Position numbers and translations under genes: made by a program. A stretch of 64,000 bases of DNA from Xanthomonas fragariae. Lineage in GTDB: Bacteria > Pseudomonadota > Gammaproteobacteria > Xanthomonadales > Xanthomonadaceae. The notes beneath the pieces were generated by a model. It made no database searches. It saw nothing but the letters and a program-made list of their open reading frames with translations, and had not been told where the DNA came from. Position 1 is the stretch's first letter. Every line of letters begins with the position of its first letter. Below, in pieces: positions 45,551 to 64,000 of this stretch. The stretch is taken from NCBI RefSeq assembly GCF_900183975.1, contig NZ_LT853882.1:3093501-3157500 (forward strand), given 5' to 3'.

Positions 45551-45579
45551 ATTATAGCGATGGGTTTTTACGGATGCAA
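45551..45579 (-). promoter_or_regulatory. S10 operon promoter P2
   Basis: -35 TTGCAT (45574-45579), 17-nt spacer, perfect -10 TATAAT (45551-45556), minus strand. It lies 150 bp upstream of P1 and about 60 bp beyond the tuf terminator, so the two would act in tandem. Confidence 0.75.
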
Positions 45580-45638
45580 GCACCTACCACTGCACATTTG
45601 CTGACGCATGGACACTTTCGCTCAACGACGGCAGGCCA

Positions 45639-45664
45639 TAAAAAGGGCCGGCTTACGCCGACCC
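45639..45664 (-). terminator. Intrinsic terminator after tuf copy 1
   Basis: Minus strand GGGTCGGC, loop GTAA, GCCGGCCC, then TTTTTATGG. A GC-rich stem with a five-base U-run, 43 nt after the tuf stop. Ends the str operon (rpsL-rpsG-fusA-tuf). Confidence 0.88.
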
Positions 45665-45707
45665 CTCCTTGCTACGCCGATGGCCCAAGCCGACGAACCG
45701 CAGTTGC

Positions 45708-46898
<1,191 letters not shown>

Positions 46899-46946
46899 GA
46901 CGTACTAACCTCTGATTGGAAAATTTCGTGAAGCAGCTGAGCGAAC

Positions 46947-49064
46947 TCAGCTCTTCTTGGTGACGGAGTCGGCGATGTTGGTCGGTGCCTCTTCGTAGTG
47001 GTCGAATTCCATCGAGAACGTCGCACGACCCTGGCTCATAGAGCGCAGCGAAGTCGCGTAACCGAACATCTCGCCCAACGGAATCATCGCGTTGACGATC
47101 TTGCCCGACGGGCTGTCGCCCTGACCCTGCAACACGCCACGACGGCGGCTCACGTCGCCCATCACGTCACCCAGGTAATCCTCAGGGCTGACGATTTCGA
47201 CCTTCATGATCGGCTCCAGCAGCACCGGGCTGGCTTTCGCGAAGCCCTGCTTGAACGCCATCGACGCGGCCAGCTTGAACGCCATTTCCGACGAGTCGAC
47301 GTCATGGTACGAGCCGAACACCAGCTTGACCTTCACGCCCACCACCGGGAAGCCGGCGATCGGACCACTGGTGATCGTTTCGCGCAGACCCTTTTCGACC
47401 GAGGGGATGAATTCCTTCGGAATAATGCCGCCGGTAATATCGTTAATGAAGAGGAAGTCGTCCTTGACGCTGTCGTTTTTGCGATCTTCCTCGCTCATCG
47501 GCGACAACTCGATCACGACGTGAGCATACTGACCTTTACCACCGGACTGCTTGGCATGCTTGTAGTCAGACTTGACGTCGGACTTGCGGATCGTTTCACG
47601 GTACGCCACCTGCGGCTTGCCGACGTTGGCCTCGACATTGAACTCGCGGCGCATACGGTCGACGATGATGTCCAGGTGCAACTCACCCATGCCCGAAATG
47701 ATGGTCTGGCCGGATTCTTCGTCGGTCTTGACGCGAAACGAGGGATCTTCCTGCGCCAAACGGCCCAGGGCCATACCCATCTTTTCCTGATCAGACTTGG
47801 TCTTCGGCTCCACCGCCATCGAGATCACCGGCTCCGGGAACACCATGCGCTCCAAGGTGATGAGGCGATCCTGCGCGCACAGCGTGTCGCCGGTGGTGAC
47901 GTCCTTCAGACCTACGGCAGCGGCGATATCACCGGCACGCACTTCCTTGATCTCTTCGCGATTATTGGAATGCATCTGCAGGATGCGGCCCACCCGCTCT
48001 TTCTTCGACTTGACCGGGTTGTAGACCTGGTCGCCGGAGTTCAGCGTGCCCGAATAGACACGAAAGAACGTCAGCGAGCCCACGAACGGGTCGGTCATGA
48101 TCTTGAACGCCAACGCCGAGAACGGCGCAGTATCGGTCGCAGGGCGAGTGTCCTCCTTCTCGTCTTCGTCGATACCCGCCACCGGCGGGCGGTCTGCCGG
48201 CGACGGCAGCAGTTGCACGACGCCGTCGAGCATGGCTTGCACGCCCTTGTTCTTGAACGCCGAACCACAGAATACCGGCACGATCTCGACTTTTAGGGTG
48301 CGCTCGCGCAGACCCAGCAATACCTCTTCTTCGGTCAGGTCGCCTTCGTTGAGGTACTTATCCATCAGGCCTTCGCTGGCTTCGGCAGCAGCTTCAACCA
48401 TGAACGCACGCGCATCGGTCGCGATCTCGACCAGATTGGCCGGGATATCGCGATATTCGAAAGTGGTCCCCTGCGACGCGGTATCCCAATGGATCGCCTT
48501 CATCTTCAACAGGTCGACCACGCCCTCAAAGCCGTCTTCAGCGCCGATCGGCACCTGCATCGGCACGGCGTAGGCACCAAGACGAGCCTTCAGCTGCTCA
48601 ACGACCTTGTCGAAGTTGGCACCGGTACGATCCATCTTGTTGACGAACGCCATCCGCGGTACGGAATACTTGTTGGCCTGACGCCACACGGTCTCGGACT
48701 GCGGCTGCACGCCACCGACGGCGCACAGCACGAACACCGCACCGTCGAGCACGCGCAAGGAGCGCTCCACTTCGATGGTGAAGTCGACGTGCCCGGGGGT
48801 ATCGATAATGTTGAAGCGGTGCTGCGGCATGGACTTGTCCATACCCGACCAGAACGCGGTGGTCGCAGCAGAGGTGATCGTGATACCGCGTTCCTGCTCC
48901 TGCTCCATCCAGTCCATTACTGCAGCGCCGTCATGGACCTCGCCGATCTTGTGACTGACACCGGTGTAGAACAGGATGCGCTCGGAGGTGGTGGTCTTGC
49001 CGGCATCGATGTGAGCCATGATGCCGAAGTTACGGTAACGCTCGATAGGGGTGGTGCGGGCCAC
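46947..49064 (-). CDS. fusA: Elongation factor G
   Basis: 705 residues from GTG 49064 ([20 protein letters not shown]). The open frame extends 32 codons upstream to 49160, but that part is not conserved. G1 is [15 protein letters not shown]3 [20 protein letters not shown]4 [14 protein letters not shown]. GTPase that catalyses translocation and, with RRF, ribosome recycling. Length and motifs are normal. Between rpsG and tuf. Confidence 0.97.
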   Translation of the reverse strand: MARTTPIERYRNFGIMAHIDAGKTTTSERILFYTGVSHKIGEVHDGAAVMDWMEQEQERGITITSAATTAFWSGMDKSMPQHRFNIIDTPGHVDFTIEVERSLRVLDGAVFVLCAVGGVQPQSETVWRQANKYSVPRMAFVNKMDRTGANFDKVVEQLKARLGAYAVPMQVPIGAEDGFEGVVDLLKMKAIHWDTASQGTTFEYRDIPANLVEIATDARAFMVEAAAEASEGLMDKYLNEGDLTEEEVLLGLRERTLKVEIVPVFCGSAFKNKGVQAMLDGVVQLLPSPADRPPVAGIDEDEKEDTRPATDTAPFSALAFKIMTDPFVGSLTFFRVYSGTLNSGDQVYNPVKSKKERVGRILQMHSNNREEIKEVRAGDIAAAVGLKDVTTGDTLCAQDRLITLERMVFPEPVISMAVEPKTKSDQEKMGMALGRLAQEDPSFRVKTDEESGQTIISGMGELHLDIIVDRMRREFNVEANVGKPQVAYRETIRKSDVKSDYKHAKQSGGKGQYAHVVIELSPMSEEDRKNDSVKDDFLFINDITGGIIPKEFIPSVEKGLRETITSGPIAGFPVVGVKVKLVFGSYHDVDSSEMAFKLAASMAFKQGFAKASPVLLEPIMKVEIVSPEDYLGDVMGDVSRRRGVLQGQGDSPSGKIVNAMIPLGEMFGYATSLRSMSQGRATFSMEFDHYEEAPTNIADSVTKKS

Positions 49065-49201
49065 GGGGAGCCTCTCAATTTCTTGAATTTCGGATGGCCG
49101 AACGCCGCCTTTCGGCGGCCTTCGGATTGGATGCGACGCAAGATGCGTCGCAAACAGCACTCAGACAGTGCTGAAGGGCCCCGTTACCAAGGCCCCCGAG
49201 G

Positions 49202-49669
49202 TTACCAGCGGTAGTGTGCGAATGGCTTGTTTGCCTCCGCCATACGGTGCGTCTCTTCGCGCTTTTTGACCGCCCCGCCACGGCTTTCCGAGGCATCCAG
49301 CAGTTCTGCAGCGAGCTTGCGCGGCATGGTGTTCTCGCCACGCTTGCGCGCAGACTCGATCAACCAGCGCATTGCCAGCGCCATGCGACGGGAGGAGCGC
49401 ACTTCGACGGGCACCTGATAGGTAGCACCACCAACGCGACGCGATTTAACTTCGACAGCCGGGGCCACGTTGTCCAGTGCTTTCTGCACCAGCTCGACGG
49501 CATTCGGATTCTTTTCGCCAATGACGTCCATCGCGCCATAGACAATTTTCTCAGCAACCGACTTCTTGCCACTTTGCATCACCATATTGATGAAGCGGGC
49601 AATGGTTTCGCTGCCATGCTTTGGATCAGGCAGGACGGTGCGCTGCGGAGTAGAACCTTTACGGGACAT
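49202..49669 (-). CDS. rpsG: 30S ribosomal protein S7
   Basis: 155 residues. Starts [40 protein letters not shown] is the rRNA-binding signature. Ends [12 protein letters not shown]. Head of the 30S and, in E. coli, repressor of the str operon. 12 nt after rpsL, 137 nt before fusA. Confidence 0.98.
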   Translation of the reverse strand: MSRKGSTPQRTVLPDPKHGSETIARFINMVMQSGKKSVAEKIVYGAMDVIGEKNPNAVELVQKALDNVAPAVEVKSRRVGGATYQVPVEVRSSRRMALAMRWLIESARKRGENTMPRKLAAELLDASESRGGAVKKREETHRMAEANKPFAHYRW

Positions 49670-49681
49670 TGGAGTATTTCC

Positions 49682-50056
49682 TTAGCTCTTCGGGCGCTTG
49701 GCGCCGTACTTGGAACGGCCTTGACGACGCTTTGCGACGCCGGCGGCGTCCAGCGAACCACGGACGGTGTGATAGCGCACACCAGGAAGATCCTTGACGC
49801 GGCCACCGCGAATCAGGACCACGGAGTGCTCCTGCAGATTGTGGCCTTCACCACCGATGTAACTGATGACCTCTTCCTGATTCGTCAGACGCACTTTGGC
49901 GACTTTACGCAGGGCCGAGTTCGGCTTCTTCGGAGTAGTGGTATAGACGCGTGTGCAAACGCCACGGCGCTGCGGACACTTGTCCAGTGCCGGGGAGGCA
50001 CTCTTGTAGGTGGTCGCTTGCCGAGGCTTGCGGACCAGCTGATTGATCGTCGTCAT
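49682..50056 (-). CDS. rpsL: 30S ribosomal protein S12
   Basis: 124 residues. Decoding-centre protein. Seen: [20 protein letters not shown] with Lys43, and [20 protein letters not shown] with Lys88. Both are the wild-type residues at the positions altered by streptomycin-resistance mutations. First gene of the str operon, with a clear promoter upstream. Confidence 0.98.
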
Positions 50057-50106
50057 CAGTTGATTCTTCTGATTGAGAGGCCGAGACGGCCTTGCACGAA
50101 AACAAA

Positions 50107-50129
50107 GGCAGGCCGAAAAACGGCCCGCC
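50107..50129 (-). promoter_or_regulatory. Hairpin in the rpsL leader
   Basis: Minus strand GGCGGGCCGTTTTTCGGCCTGCC: a stem of about nine pairs closed by a loop containing TTTTT, within about 10 nt after the predicted start site. Position in the leader suggests a role in mRNA stability or feedback; no proof. Confidence 0.5.
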
Positions 50130-50139
50130 GAGACAAAGA

Positions 50140-50169
50140 AGTATAGCTAGCAAGACAAAACTTCGTCAA
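50140..50169 (-). promoter_or_regulatory. Promoter of the str operon (rpsL)
   Basis: -35 TTGACG (50164-50169), 18-nt spacer, -10 TATACT (50140-50145), minus strand; five of six matches in each box. About 84 nt upstream of the rpsL start. Confidence 0.8.
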
Positions 50170-50278
50170 CTTCACGGAATCTGAAACCACTGACCCATCC
50201 GAAGGCCGGAAAACGGAGGGCCTCCCTGCCCTGCTTTTCGCTTGGCTTACGGCGGTCTTGCGACCGTCGCCGGAGCAC

Positions 50279-54493
<4,215 letters not shown>

Positions 54494-54580
54494 TTGATGT
54501 CTCCGGGTCGGAGGAATTTCGTATCTGAGATGGGACGGAGAAAAGGCGTGTTTGGGACCGGGCACCAGGGACCGGGGATC

Positions 54581-54615
54581 CGGAAAGTCAAAAGCGCATG
54601 GCTTTCGACTTTCCG
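54581..54615 (-). repeat. Long hairpin between rpoB and rpoC
   Basis: Arms CGGAAAGTCAAAAGC (54581-54595) and GCTTTCGACTTTCCG (54601-54615) pair over 15 bases with one mismatch that can form G-U, loop of five. It is flanked by GGGACCGGG-type repeats on both sides. Rpo genes are often separated by such elements in xanthomonads. It could stabilise the rpoB end or be an RNase site. Confidence 0.7.
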
Positions 54616-54647
54616 GTCCCGGGTTACCCTTCCCCAGTCCCGATGTC

Positions 54648-58799
<4,152 letters not shown>

Positions 58800-59071
58800 G
58801 AGGTCTTCACCCTAGGCTGCGGGGGCCACATCGCGGCGGCCCTGAGATAACAAAATTGTCAGTTGGAAGTCGCTGGTATTGCCGGCACCAGCACGCCTTC
58901 TCCCGCTACTTCCAACTACCAACTCGGTGAGGCCGGGAATCGGGGAAGCACGCAAGCTTGCATTTGCGATTCTCCAATCCCGATTCTCGTCCGAAACGGC
59001 CGAAGGCCGGGGGCTCTACGCCCCCAGCCTTCAGTGCACCACCGCGAAACGCTGGCGATGCAAGGTGTTAC
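58800..59071. other. rplL-rpoB intergenic region
   Basis: 272 bases containing the strong hairpin at 59002-59032 and repeated GATTCGGG/CCCGATT-type sequences, common between xanthomonad genes. No ORF. In E. coli the equivalent region holds an attenuator and an RNase III site. Confidence 0.6.
59002..59032 (-). promoter_or_regulatory. Strong hairpin after rplL, likely attenuator or processing site
   Basis: Minus strand GAAGGCTGGGGGC, loop GTAGA, GCCCCCGGCCTTC: 12-13 pairs, with no U-run behind it. It lies 40 nt after the rplL stop. Without U-run it is more likely an RNA processing or stability element that sets the rplL:rpoB ratio than a full terminator. Confidence 0.6.
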
Positions 59072-59437
59072 TTACTTGACTTCGACGGTCGCGCCGGCTT
59101 CGGTCAGTTCCTTCTTGATCTTCTCGGCTTCGTCCTTCGAAGCGCTTTCCTTCAGGATGCCACCGGCTTCGGTCAAATCCTTGGCTTCCTTCAGGCCCAG
59201 GCCGGTCACGGCACGGACGGCCTTAATGACGCCGACCTTGTTGAGGCCACAGTTAACCAGCACGACGTTGAATTCGGTCTGCTCTTCAACCACGGCGGCC
59301 GGGCCAGCTGCTGCTGCTGCGACCGGAGCAGCGGCGGAGACGCCGAACTTCTCTTCGATGGCCTTGACCAGCTCCATCACTTCCATCAAGGACTTTTCGG
59401 CGATGGCGTCGACGATCTGTTCGTTGGTAAGGGACAT
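59072..59437 (-). CDS. rplL: 50S ribosomal protein L7/L12
   Basis: 121 residues. N-terminal dimerisation helices [20 protein letters not shown], Ala-rich hinge ([12 protein letters not shown]), and C-terminal factor-binding domain [20 protein letters not shown]. Multi-copy stalk protein that recruits translation GTPases. 55 nt after rplJ. Confidence 0.98.
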   Translation of the reverse strand: MSLTNEQIVDAIAEKSLMEVMELVKAIEEKFGVSAAAPVAAAAAGPAAVVEEQTEFNVVLVNCGLNKVGVIKAVRAVTGLGLKEAKDLTEAGGILKESASKDEAEKIKKELTEAGATVEVK

Positions 59438-59492
59438 TGTGATTACCTATTAAATAATTTTCTGGAATGGGGTTCTAGCGAACGCTAGGACA

Positions 59493-60026
59493 TCAAGCTT
59501 CGGCAGTCTCGGCGACCGGCGCGGAGGCTTCATCGCCACCACCCTGCTTGTCGCCAACAGCCTTGACGGCACGGGCGAACATGGCAGCCGGTTCGGACAG
59601 CACGCGGGCAAGCATGGCAAGGGCCTGGTCACGGGTCGGCAGCGATGCCAACACGTCGACGTGACCAGCCGGGAACAGTTCCCCGCCGATAGACACGACC
59701 TTGGCCTGCAGCTTGTCGTTGCTCTTGGCAAATTCCTTGATCAGGCGACCGGCTGCGCCGGGCTCCTCCATCGAAAACGCATACAGCAAAGGACCGACCA
59801 GCTTGTCAGCAGCGACAGCGAAATCAGTACCTTCAACGGCACGCGCAACCAACGTGTTCTTGACAACTTTCAAGAACACGCCGGTTTCGCGGGCCTGCTT
59901 GCGCATCGCGGTCATCTGGGAGACCGTGGTGCCAGCATATTCGGCGGCGATCAGGGAGTGAGCCTTGGCGGCGATGTCTGCCAGCTCGGCGACTACTTCT
60001 TGCTTCTGGGACAGATTGAGAGCCAT
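59493..60026 (-). CDS. rplJ: 50S ribosomal protein L10
   Basis: 177 residues. [20 protein letters not shown] at the start, then [20 protein letters not shown] and [10 protein letters not shown]. Base of the L7/L12 stalk; in E. coli L10-L12 represses its own mRNA through the leader. The long 543-nt region upstream may hold such a leader. Confidence 0.98.
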   Translation of the reverse strand: MALNLSQKQEVVAELADIAAKAHSLIAAEYAGTTVSQMTAMRKQARETGVFLKVVKNTLVARAVEGTDFAVAADKLVGPLLYAFSMEEPGAAGRLIKEFAKSNDKLQAKVVSIGGELFPAGHVDVLASLPTRDQALAMLARVLSEPAAMFARAVKAVGDKQGGGDEASAPVAETAEA

Positions 60027-60569
60027 TGCACTCCTCCGTTAAAGCCGTGAGTAGAGATCTGCGATTCGGGATTCGTCAAGAACCATGCCGCCGCTCTTGC
60101 CAATCCCCAATGCCGAATCTCCAATCCTCGGCTTCAAACTACTCCGCTCACGGCTCCTGCCGGTTGCGGTCCTGGGCAGCATCCATCCTGGGTGCTGGGA
60201 ACATCGACCGATGTTCCGTTGGTGGCCGTTCTAGACCTGGAGTGGGCTCGACCCGGGATGCCCCAGACGCGCGTAACCAGAAAACTCCAGAAGGGCGACA
60301 CCATCTACGCCGGCCGGTTCGATACGAACCAATTAAGCGATCCCGCTGCATCGACGGCGACTCCCTGCCAGTGCGAGCATCCATGCCCGTCGTCGATCTG
60401 CGCTGACCGCGCCTGCGGTCTTTGACGGCTACCGCCGGACACGCCGGCGATCGCCTTCAAAATGCCCGTTACCCCAAAGGAGGGAACGGACTCCCAGCAC
60501 ACGGTGACCCGGGCCGAAAAAAATGCAGTACTACATGTCGCGTCAAACCTTGCGGTCCGACGCGACAGA
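60027..60569. other. rplA-rplJ intergenic region, probable rplJ leader
   Basis: 543 bases. Just after the rplA stop, a hairpin at 60537-60567 (minus strand TGTCGCGTC ... GACGCGACA) is followed about 12 nt later by a run of seven T, a partial terminator. The rest has several G/C-rich hairpins, including GGAACATCG ... CGATGTTCC near 60199-60220. Position equals that of the L10-binding leader of other bacteria. I see no clear internal promoter or ORF. Confidence 0.55.
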
Positions 60570-61268
60570 TCACTTGAGCGACAGGCTCGACTGGTCTACC
60601 GTCACGCCCGGACCCATGGTCGAGCTGACTGAGACCTTCTGCAGGTAAGTGCCCTTGGAAGTGGCTGGCTTGGCCTTTAGCAGATCCAGCAGGAGCGCCT
60701 GCAAGTTCGACTTCAGCGATTCGTCATCGAAGCTGGCCTTGCCGATGGTGCAGTGGATGATGCCGGCCTTGTCGGTGCGGTAACGCACCTGACCCGACTT
60801 TGCGTTCTTGACCGCCTCACCCGGATTCGCCGACACGGTACCGACCTTGGGGTTCGGCATCAGGCCGCGCGGACCCAGCAAGGTGCCGAGCTTACCGACG
60901 ACGCGCATGGCGTCCGGGGTGGCGATGACCACATCGTAGCTCAGGTCGCCCGCCTGCATCTTCTCGGCCAGATCGTCCATGCCCACTGCCTCGGCCCCTG
61001 CAGCCAAGGCTTCATCAGCCTTGGCGCCCGCCGGTGCGAACACTGCAACGCGCACGCTCTTGCCTGTACCGGCCGGCAGCACAGTCGAGCCGCGCACCTG
61101 CTGGTCGGACTTCTTGGCGTCCACACCCAGGCGCACAGCAACGTCGATCGACTCGACAAACTTGACCTTGGCCACATTCTTTAGGATCTTGATTGCGTCT
61201 TCGAAGGCATAGGTCTTGCCCGGAACGACAGCAGCCGCAATGGCCTTAACGCGCTTGCTCTGTGCCAT
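60570..61268 (-). CDS. rplA: 50S ribosomal protein L1
   Basis: 232 residues. Seen: [40 protein letters not shown] and [20 protein letters not shown], all signature. L1 stalk, E-site tRNA release; represses rplKA in E. coli by binding near the rplK start. Three nucleotides after rplK. Confidence 0.98.
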   Translation of the reverse strand: MAQSKRVKAIAAAVVPGKTYAFEDAIKILKNVAKVKFVESIDVAVRLGVDAKKSDQQVRGSTVLPAGTGKSVRVAVFAPAGAKADEALAAGAEAVGMDDLAEKMQAGDLSYDVVIATPDAMRVVGKLGTLLGPRGLMPNPKVGTVSANPGEAVKNAKSGQVRYRTDKAGIIHCTIGKASFDDESLKSNLQALLLDLLKAKPATSKGTYLQKVSVSSTMGPGVTVDQSSLSLK

Positions 61269-61271
61269 ATC

Positions 61272-61700
61272 TTAGCCCTCCACCGTCAAACCCATGCTGC
61301 GGGCAGTGCCCGCAATCGTACGCACAGCCGCTTCCATCTCGGCAGCGGTCAGATCAGCCTCTTTCACCTTGACGATTTCCTCCAGCTGCTTGCGCGTCAC
61401 TTTGCCCACCTTGTCAGTGTTGGGGCGCTTGGAGCCGGAAGCGATACCTGCTGCCTTCTTGAGCAACACGCTGGCAGGGGTGCTCTTGATAATGAAGGTG
61501 AAGGTACGGTCGGAATAGGCGGTAATGATCACCGGCGTCGGCAGACCCGGCTCCAGCTTCTGCGTGGCGGCATTGAACGCCTTGCAGAACTCCATGATGT
61601 TCAGACCGCGCTGACCCAGTGCAGGGCCGACCGGCGGCGCAGGATTGGCTTGGCCGGCCTTGACTTGTAAATTGATGTAGCCAACTACTTTCTTAGCCAT
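61272..61700 (-). CDS. rplK: 50S ribosomal protein L11
   Basis: 142 residues. The N-terminal domain [20 protein letters not shown] with [20 protein letters not shown] binds thiostrepton; the C-terminal domain is [20 protein letters not shown]. Starts MAKKVVG. GTPase-associated region of 23S rRNA. About 200 nt separate it from nusG, enough for its own promoter; a TATAGT at about 61855 is a possible -10. Confidence 0.98.
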   Translation of the reverse strand: MAKKVVGYINLQVKAGQANPAPPVGPALGQRGLNIMEFCKAFNAATQKLEPGLPTPVIITAYSDRTFTFIIKSTPASVLLKKAAGIASGSKRPNTDKVGKVTRKQLEEIVKVKEADLTAAEMEAAVRTIAGTARSMGLTVEG

Positions 61701-61899
61701 TTCGATACTCTCCGGGTGCTAGCGCCTTAACTGCAGGCTCCCCATCGGACCGGGAAATCACGCGTCCCGGCTTCACGTTTTTGACCACACGCATATGGCC
61801 ACCATGCGGCAGCCATTGTTTCCTTGCGATTTACCAAATCAATCAGCCGGGCACTATAACAGTATTTGGTACGGGCGCCTAGGCGGCACCCGACCTAGG

Positions 61900-62457
61900 T
61901 CAGCCCTTCTCGACCTGACCGAATTCGAGCTCCACCGGCGTGGAACGGCCAAAGATGAGCACGGCAACCCGCAGCCGGTTCTTCTCGTAATTGACTTCTT
62001 CCACTACGCCATTGAAGTCGTTGAACGGACCATCGGTGACACGCACCATCTGACCTGGCTCGAACAACACCTTTGGACGCGGCTTCTCAACGCCGTCCTG
62101 CACACGCTGAAGAATCGCATCAGCTTCTTCGTCACGAATCGGCAAAGGGCGATCAGCGGTGCCGCCAATAAAGCCCATCACCTTGGAAGTTTCCTTCACC
62201 AAGTGCCAGCTTTCATTGTCAATGCGCGGGATACCGGCCTCTTCGTGCGTCTCGATCTGCACCAGCACATAGCCGGGGAAAAACTTGCGCTCAGACCGGC
62301 GCTTTTGGCCGGCACGCATTTCGATGACCTCTTCTGTCGGCACCAGAACATCGCCGAAACGGTCTTCCATTTCGGTTCGCACGATTCGGTCGCGCAATGC
62401 CTGCGCAACGGATTTTTCGAAGCCTGAATAGGCGTGAACGACATACCAACGCTTCAC
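61900..62457 (-). CDS. nusG: Transcription termination/antitermination protein NusG
   Basis: 185 residues from GTG 62457 ([20 protein letters not shown]), with GAGGAG upstream; the open frame extends 18 codons further but overlaps the end of secE. The NGN domain includes [20 protein letters not shown], and the KOW domain is [20 protein letters not shown]. Couples RNA polymerase to Rho or to S10. Follows secE by 13 nt. Confidence 0.97.
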   Translation of the reverse strand: MKRWYVVHAYSGFEKSVAQALRDRIVRTEMEDRFGDVLVPTEEVIEMRAGQKRRSERKFFPGYVLVQIETHEEAGIPRIDNESWHLVKETSKVMGFIGGTADRPLPIRDEEADAILQRVQDGVEKPRPKVLFEPGQMVRVTDGPFNDFNGVVEEVNYEKNRLRVAVLIFGRSTPVELEFGQVEKG

Positions 62458-62470
62458 TGCTTGATTCTCC

Positions 62471-62881
62471 TCACCGAACCAGGAACCACTGCGTGAGCTT
62501 CTGGATGACAAAGTCGAAGCCGCCCAACAGCAAACTCAGAATGATCACAACAACAATCACGACCCAGGTGGTGCGGATGGCTTCCTGGCGCGTTGGCCAG
62601 ACCACCTTGCGAAGCTCGAACCTGGATTCGGACATGAATTCGCGGGTTTCCAGGCCTTTGCCGGTCCCCAAAAATACAAACACACCCGCCACCAGCCCCA
62701 CGATCACGGCCAACGCACGCAATTGCGGCGTCCAGACCCCGAGCTGGCTGGCTCGCTCAGGTGCAGAAAACCAAAACCAGACAAACAACCCCGCAACCAC
62801 CAGGAGCGCGGAGATGACGTATTTCACGATATCAGCGCTAGCAGCAGACGCGCTTTTAGAAGGTTCGATTTTGCTATTCAT
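62471..62881 (-). CDS. secE: Preprotein translocase subunit SecE
   Basis: 136 residues, three membrane helices as in E. coli: [35 protein letters not shown], and [20 protein letters not shown]. The conserved amphipathic stretch is [20 protein letters not shown]. Clamps SecY. Starts 50 nt after tRNA-Trp; in one operon with nusG. Confidence 0.97.
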   Translation of the reverse strand: MNSKIEPSKSASAASADIVKYVISALLVVAGLFVWFWFSAPERASQLGVWTPQLRALAVIVGLVAGVFVFLGTGKGLETREFMSESRFELRKVVWPTRQEAIRTTWVVIVVVIILSLLLGGFDFVIQKLTQWFLVR

Positions 62882-62930
62882 CCGGCTCTAGTTACCGATC
62901 TGACCCGAATCGCTGGGCCGGAAAGAGGAG

Positions 62931-63007
<77 letters not shown>

Positions 63008-63033
63008 TGTACTCGTTTACCGCAAACCTTATT

Positions 63034-63077
63034 ACAACGAAGGCGGACCGAGGTTCAGCCGGCCCGCCTTCGTTTGA
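63034..63077 (-). terminator. Hairpin after tuf copy 2
   Basis: Minus strand AAACGAAGGCGGGCC, an internal loop, GGTCCGCCTTCGTT then GTAATAAGG. Ten or more GC-rich pairs but no good U-run, so a weak terminator or an RNA processing site between tuf and tRNA-Trp. Confidence 0.55.
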
Positions 63078-63111
63078 ATCCATCCGCCGGAAGGCGGCTG
63101 GAAGCAGTTGC

Positions 63112-64000
63112 TTACTTAAGGATCTTTGCAACCACGCCGGCGCCGACGGTACGACCGCCTTCACGAATTGCGAAACGCAGACCTTCGTCCATCGCGACCG
63201 GATTGATCAGGGTCACGACCATCTTCACGTTGTCGCCCGGCATCACCATCTCCACGCCTTCCGGCAGCTTGCAAGCGCCAGTGATGTCGGTGGTGCGGAA
63301 GAAGAACTGCGGACGGTAGCCATCGAAGAACGGTGTGTGACGGCCCCCCTCATCCTTGGAAAGTACGTAGACTTCGGCTTCAAACTCGGTGTGCGGCTTG
63401 ATCGAACCCGGCTTGCACAGCACCTGCCCGCGCTCCAGGTCGTCACGCTTGGTGCCACGCAGCAGCAGACCGGCGTTGTCACCCGCCTGACCCTGGTCCA
63501 GCAGCTTGCGGAACATTTCCACGCCTGTGACCGTGGTCTTCTGCGTGGCGCGGATACCGACGATTTCGATTTCGTCGCCAACCTTGATGACGCCGCGCTC
63601 GATACGACCGGTCGCCACGGTGCCGCGGCCAGAGATCGAGAATACGTCTTCGACCGGCATTAGGAACGGACGATCAACGTCGCGAGTCGGCTCCGGGATG
63701 AAGGTGTCGAGGGCATCGACCAGCTTCAAAATCGCCGGCACGCCGATTTCGCTCTGATCGCCATCCAGTGCCAGACGCGCCGAACCGTGAATGATCGGAG
63801 TGTCGTCGCCTGGGAAGTCGTACTTGCTCAACAGCTCACGCACTTCCATTTCGACCAACTCAAGCAGCTCGGCGTCGTCGACCATGTCGGCCTTGTTCAG
63901 GAACACGACGATGTGCGGCACACCGACCTGACGCGAAAGCAGGATGTGCTCACGGGTCTGCGGCATCGGGCCGTCAGCAGCCGAACAGACCAAAATCGCA
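63112..64000 (-). CDS. tuf: Elongation factor Tu (copy 2, 5' end outside window)
   Basis: C-terminal three-quarters of a second EF-Tu gene; the frame is open to the window edge. It matches copy 1 (45708-46596) base for base as far as I compared, including silent positions. The identity begins a few bases after the stop codon, at GCAGTTGCTTA. Two identical copies are typical of gene conversion in proteobacteria. Upstream of tRNA-Trp and secE on the same strand. Confidence 0.98.
   Translation of the reverse strand, partial: AILVCSAADGPMPQTREHILLSRQVGVPHIVVFLNKADMVDDAELLELVEMEVRELLSKYDFPGDDTPIIHGSARLALDGDQSEIGVPAILKLVDALDTFIPEPTRDVDRPFLMPVEDVFSISGRGTVATGRIERGVIKVGDEIEIVGIRATQKTTVTGVEMFRKLLDQGQAGDNAGLLLRGTKRDDLERGQVLCKPGSIKPHTEFEAEVYVLSKDEGGRHTPFFDGYRPQFFFRTTDITGACKLPEGVEMVMPGDNVKMVVTLINPVAMDEGLRFAIREGGRTVGAGVVAKILK

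Larger units (their letters stand above)
45240..45707. other. S10 operon leader and tuf-S10 intergenic region
   Basis: 468 bases. From the tuf end: intrinsic terminator (45639-45664), promoter P2 (45551-45579), promoter P1 (45401-45429), a stable hairpin (45368-45392), then about 130 nt to rpsJ. The region shows that S10 is transcribed independently of tuf. No ORF of interest. Confidence 0.75.

Noticed and set aside
46998..48296. 432-codon open frame on the plus strand inside fusA, and similar ones in rpoB
   Set aside because: Antisense to highly conserved genes, no recognisable domain, no ribosome-binding site.

Overview
The window is a stretch of a Xanthomonas chromosome. The best guess at species is X. 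oryzae, from the insertion-sequence (IS) load and the gene decay; this is inference from gene content and order, not from a database search. It has three parts.

Bases 1 to about 15,550 are the end of a mobile or accessory region that abuts tRNA-Gly(CCC). It holds a P4-type tyrosine integrase, two type IV secretion genes (VirB6/TrbL and VirB5-like), a TrbM/KikA-like protein, and a putative T4SS effector with a lipoprotein (immunity) partner. It also has a MASE1 membrane sensor, an XRE regulator facing an HTH-less LysR-type ligand-binding protein, a truncated SF1 helicase and several IS5-family elements. IS insertion has broken at least four of these genes: virB5 inside its signal peptide, the immunity lipoprotein in its last codons, and a helicase and a LysR gene that now sit on opposite sides of a single IS copy.

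Bases 15,550 to 30,670 are ordinary chromosome with local decay. Intact genes are an EstA-type autotransporter esterase, thiS-thiG, trmB, an SLC13/RCK transporter, a fumarylacetoacetase-family enzyme, mscL, a neprosin-like secreted peptidase and dsbB. Between them lie a twice-frameshifted Rieske protein, a peptidase M28 remnant, and a 26.2-30.0 kb graveyard where a type B carboxylesterase and a TonB-dependent receptor tail are interrupted by one full and two partial IS elements.

Bases 30,940 to 64,000 are the large ribosomal and RNA polymerase cluster, all on the minus strand. In transcription order this is tuf (copy 2, partial), tRNA-Trp, secE, nusG, rplKAJL, rpoBC, rpsLG, fusA, tuf (copy 1), the S10 operon (rpsJ to rpsQ), the spc operon (rplN to secY, without rpmJ) and the alpha operon (rpsM, rpsK, rpsD, rpoA, rplQ), ended by a clear intrinsic terminator. 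Good sigma-70 promoters can be read upstream of rpsL and rpsJ (two in tandem for rpsJ), with a weaker one before rpsM. Several intergenic hairpins probably tune expression.

The most interesting accessory features are the effector/immunity pair with its unrecognised N-terminal toxin domain, the integrase with an Xre/MbcA-type C-terminal extension, the XRE plus HTH-less LysR pair, and the IS-recombination scar joining a helicase to a LysR gene. I did not find a complete, clearly new multi-gene system.
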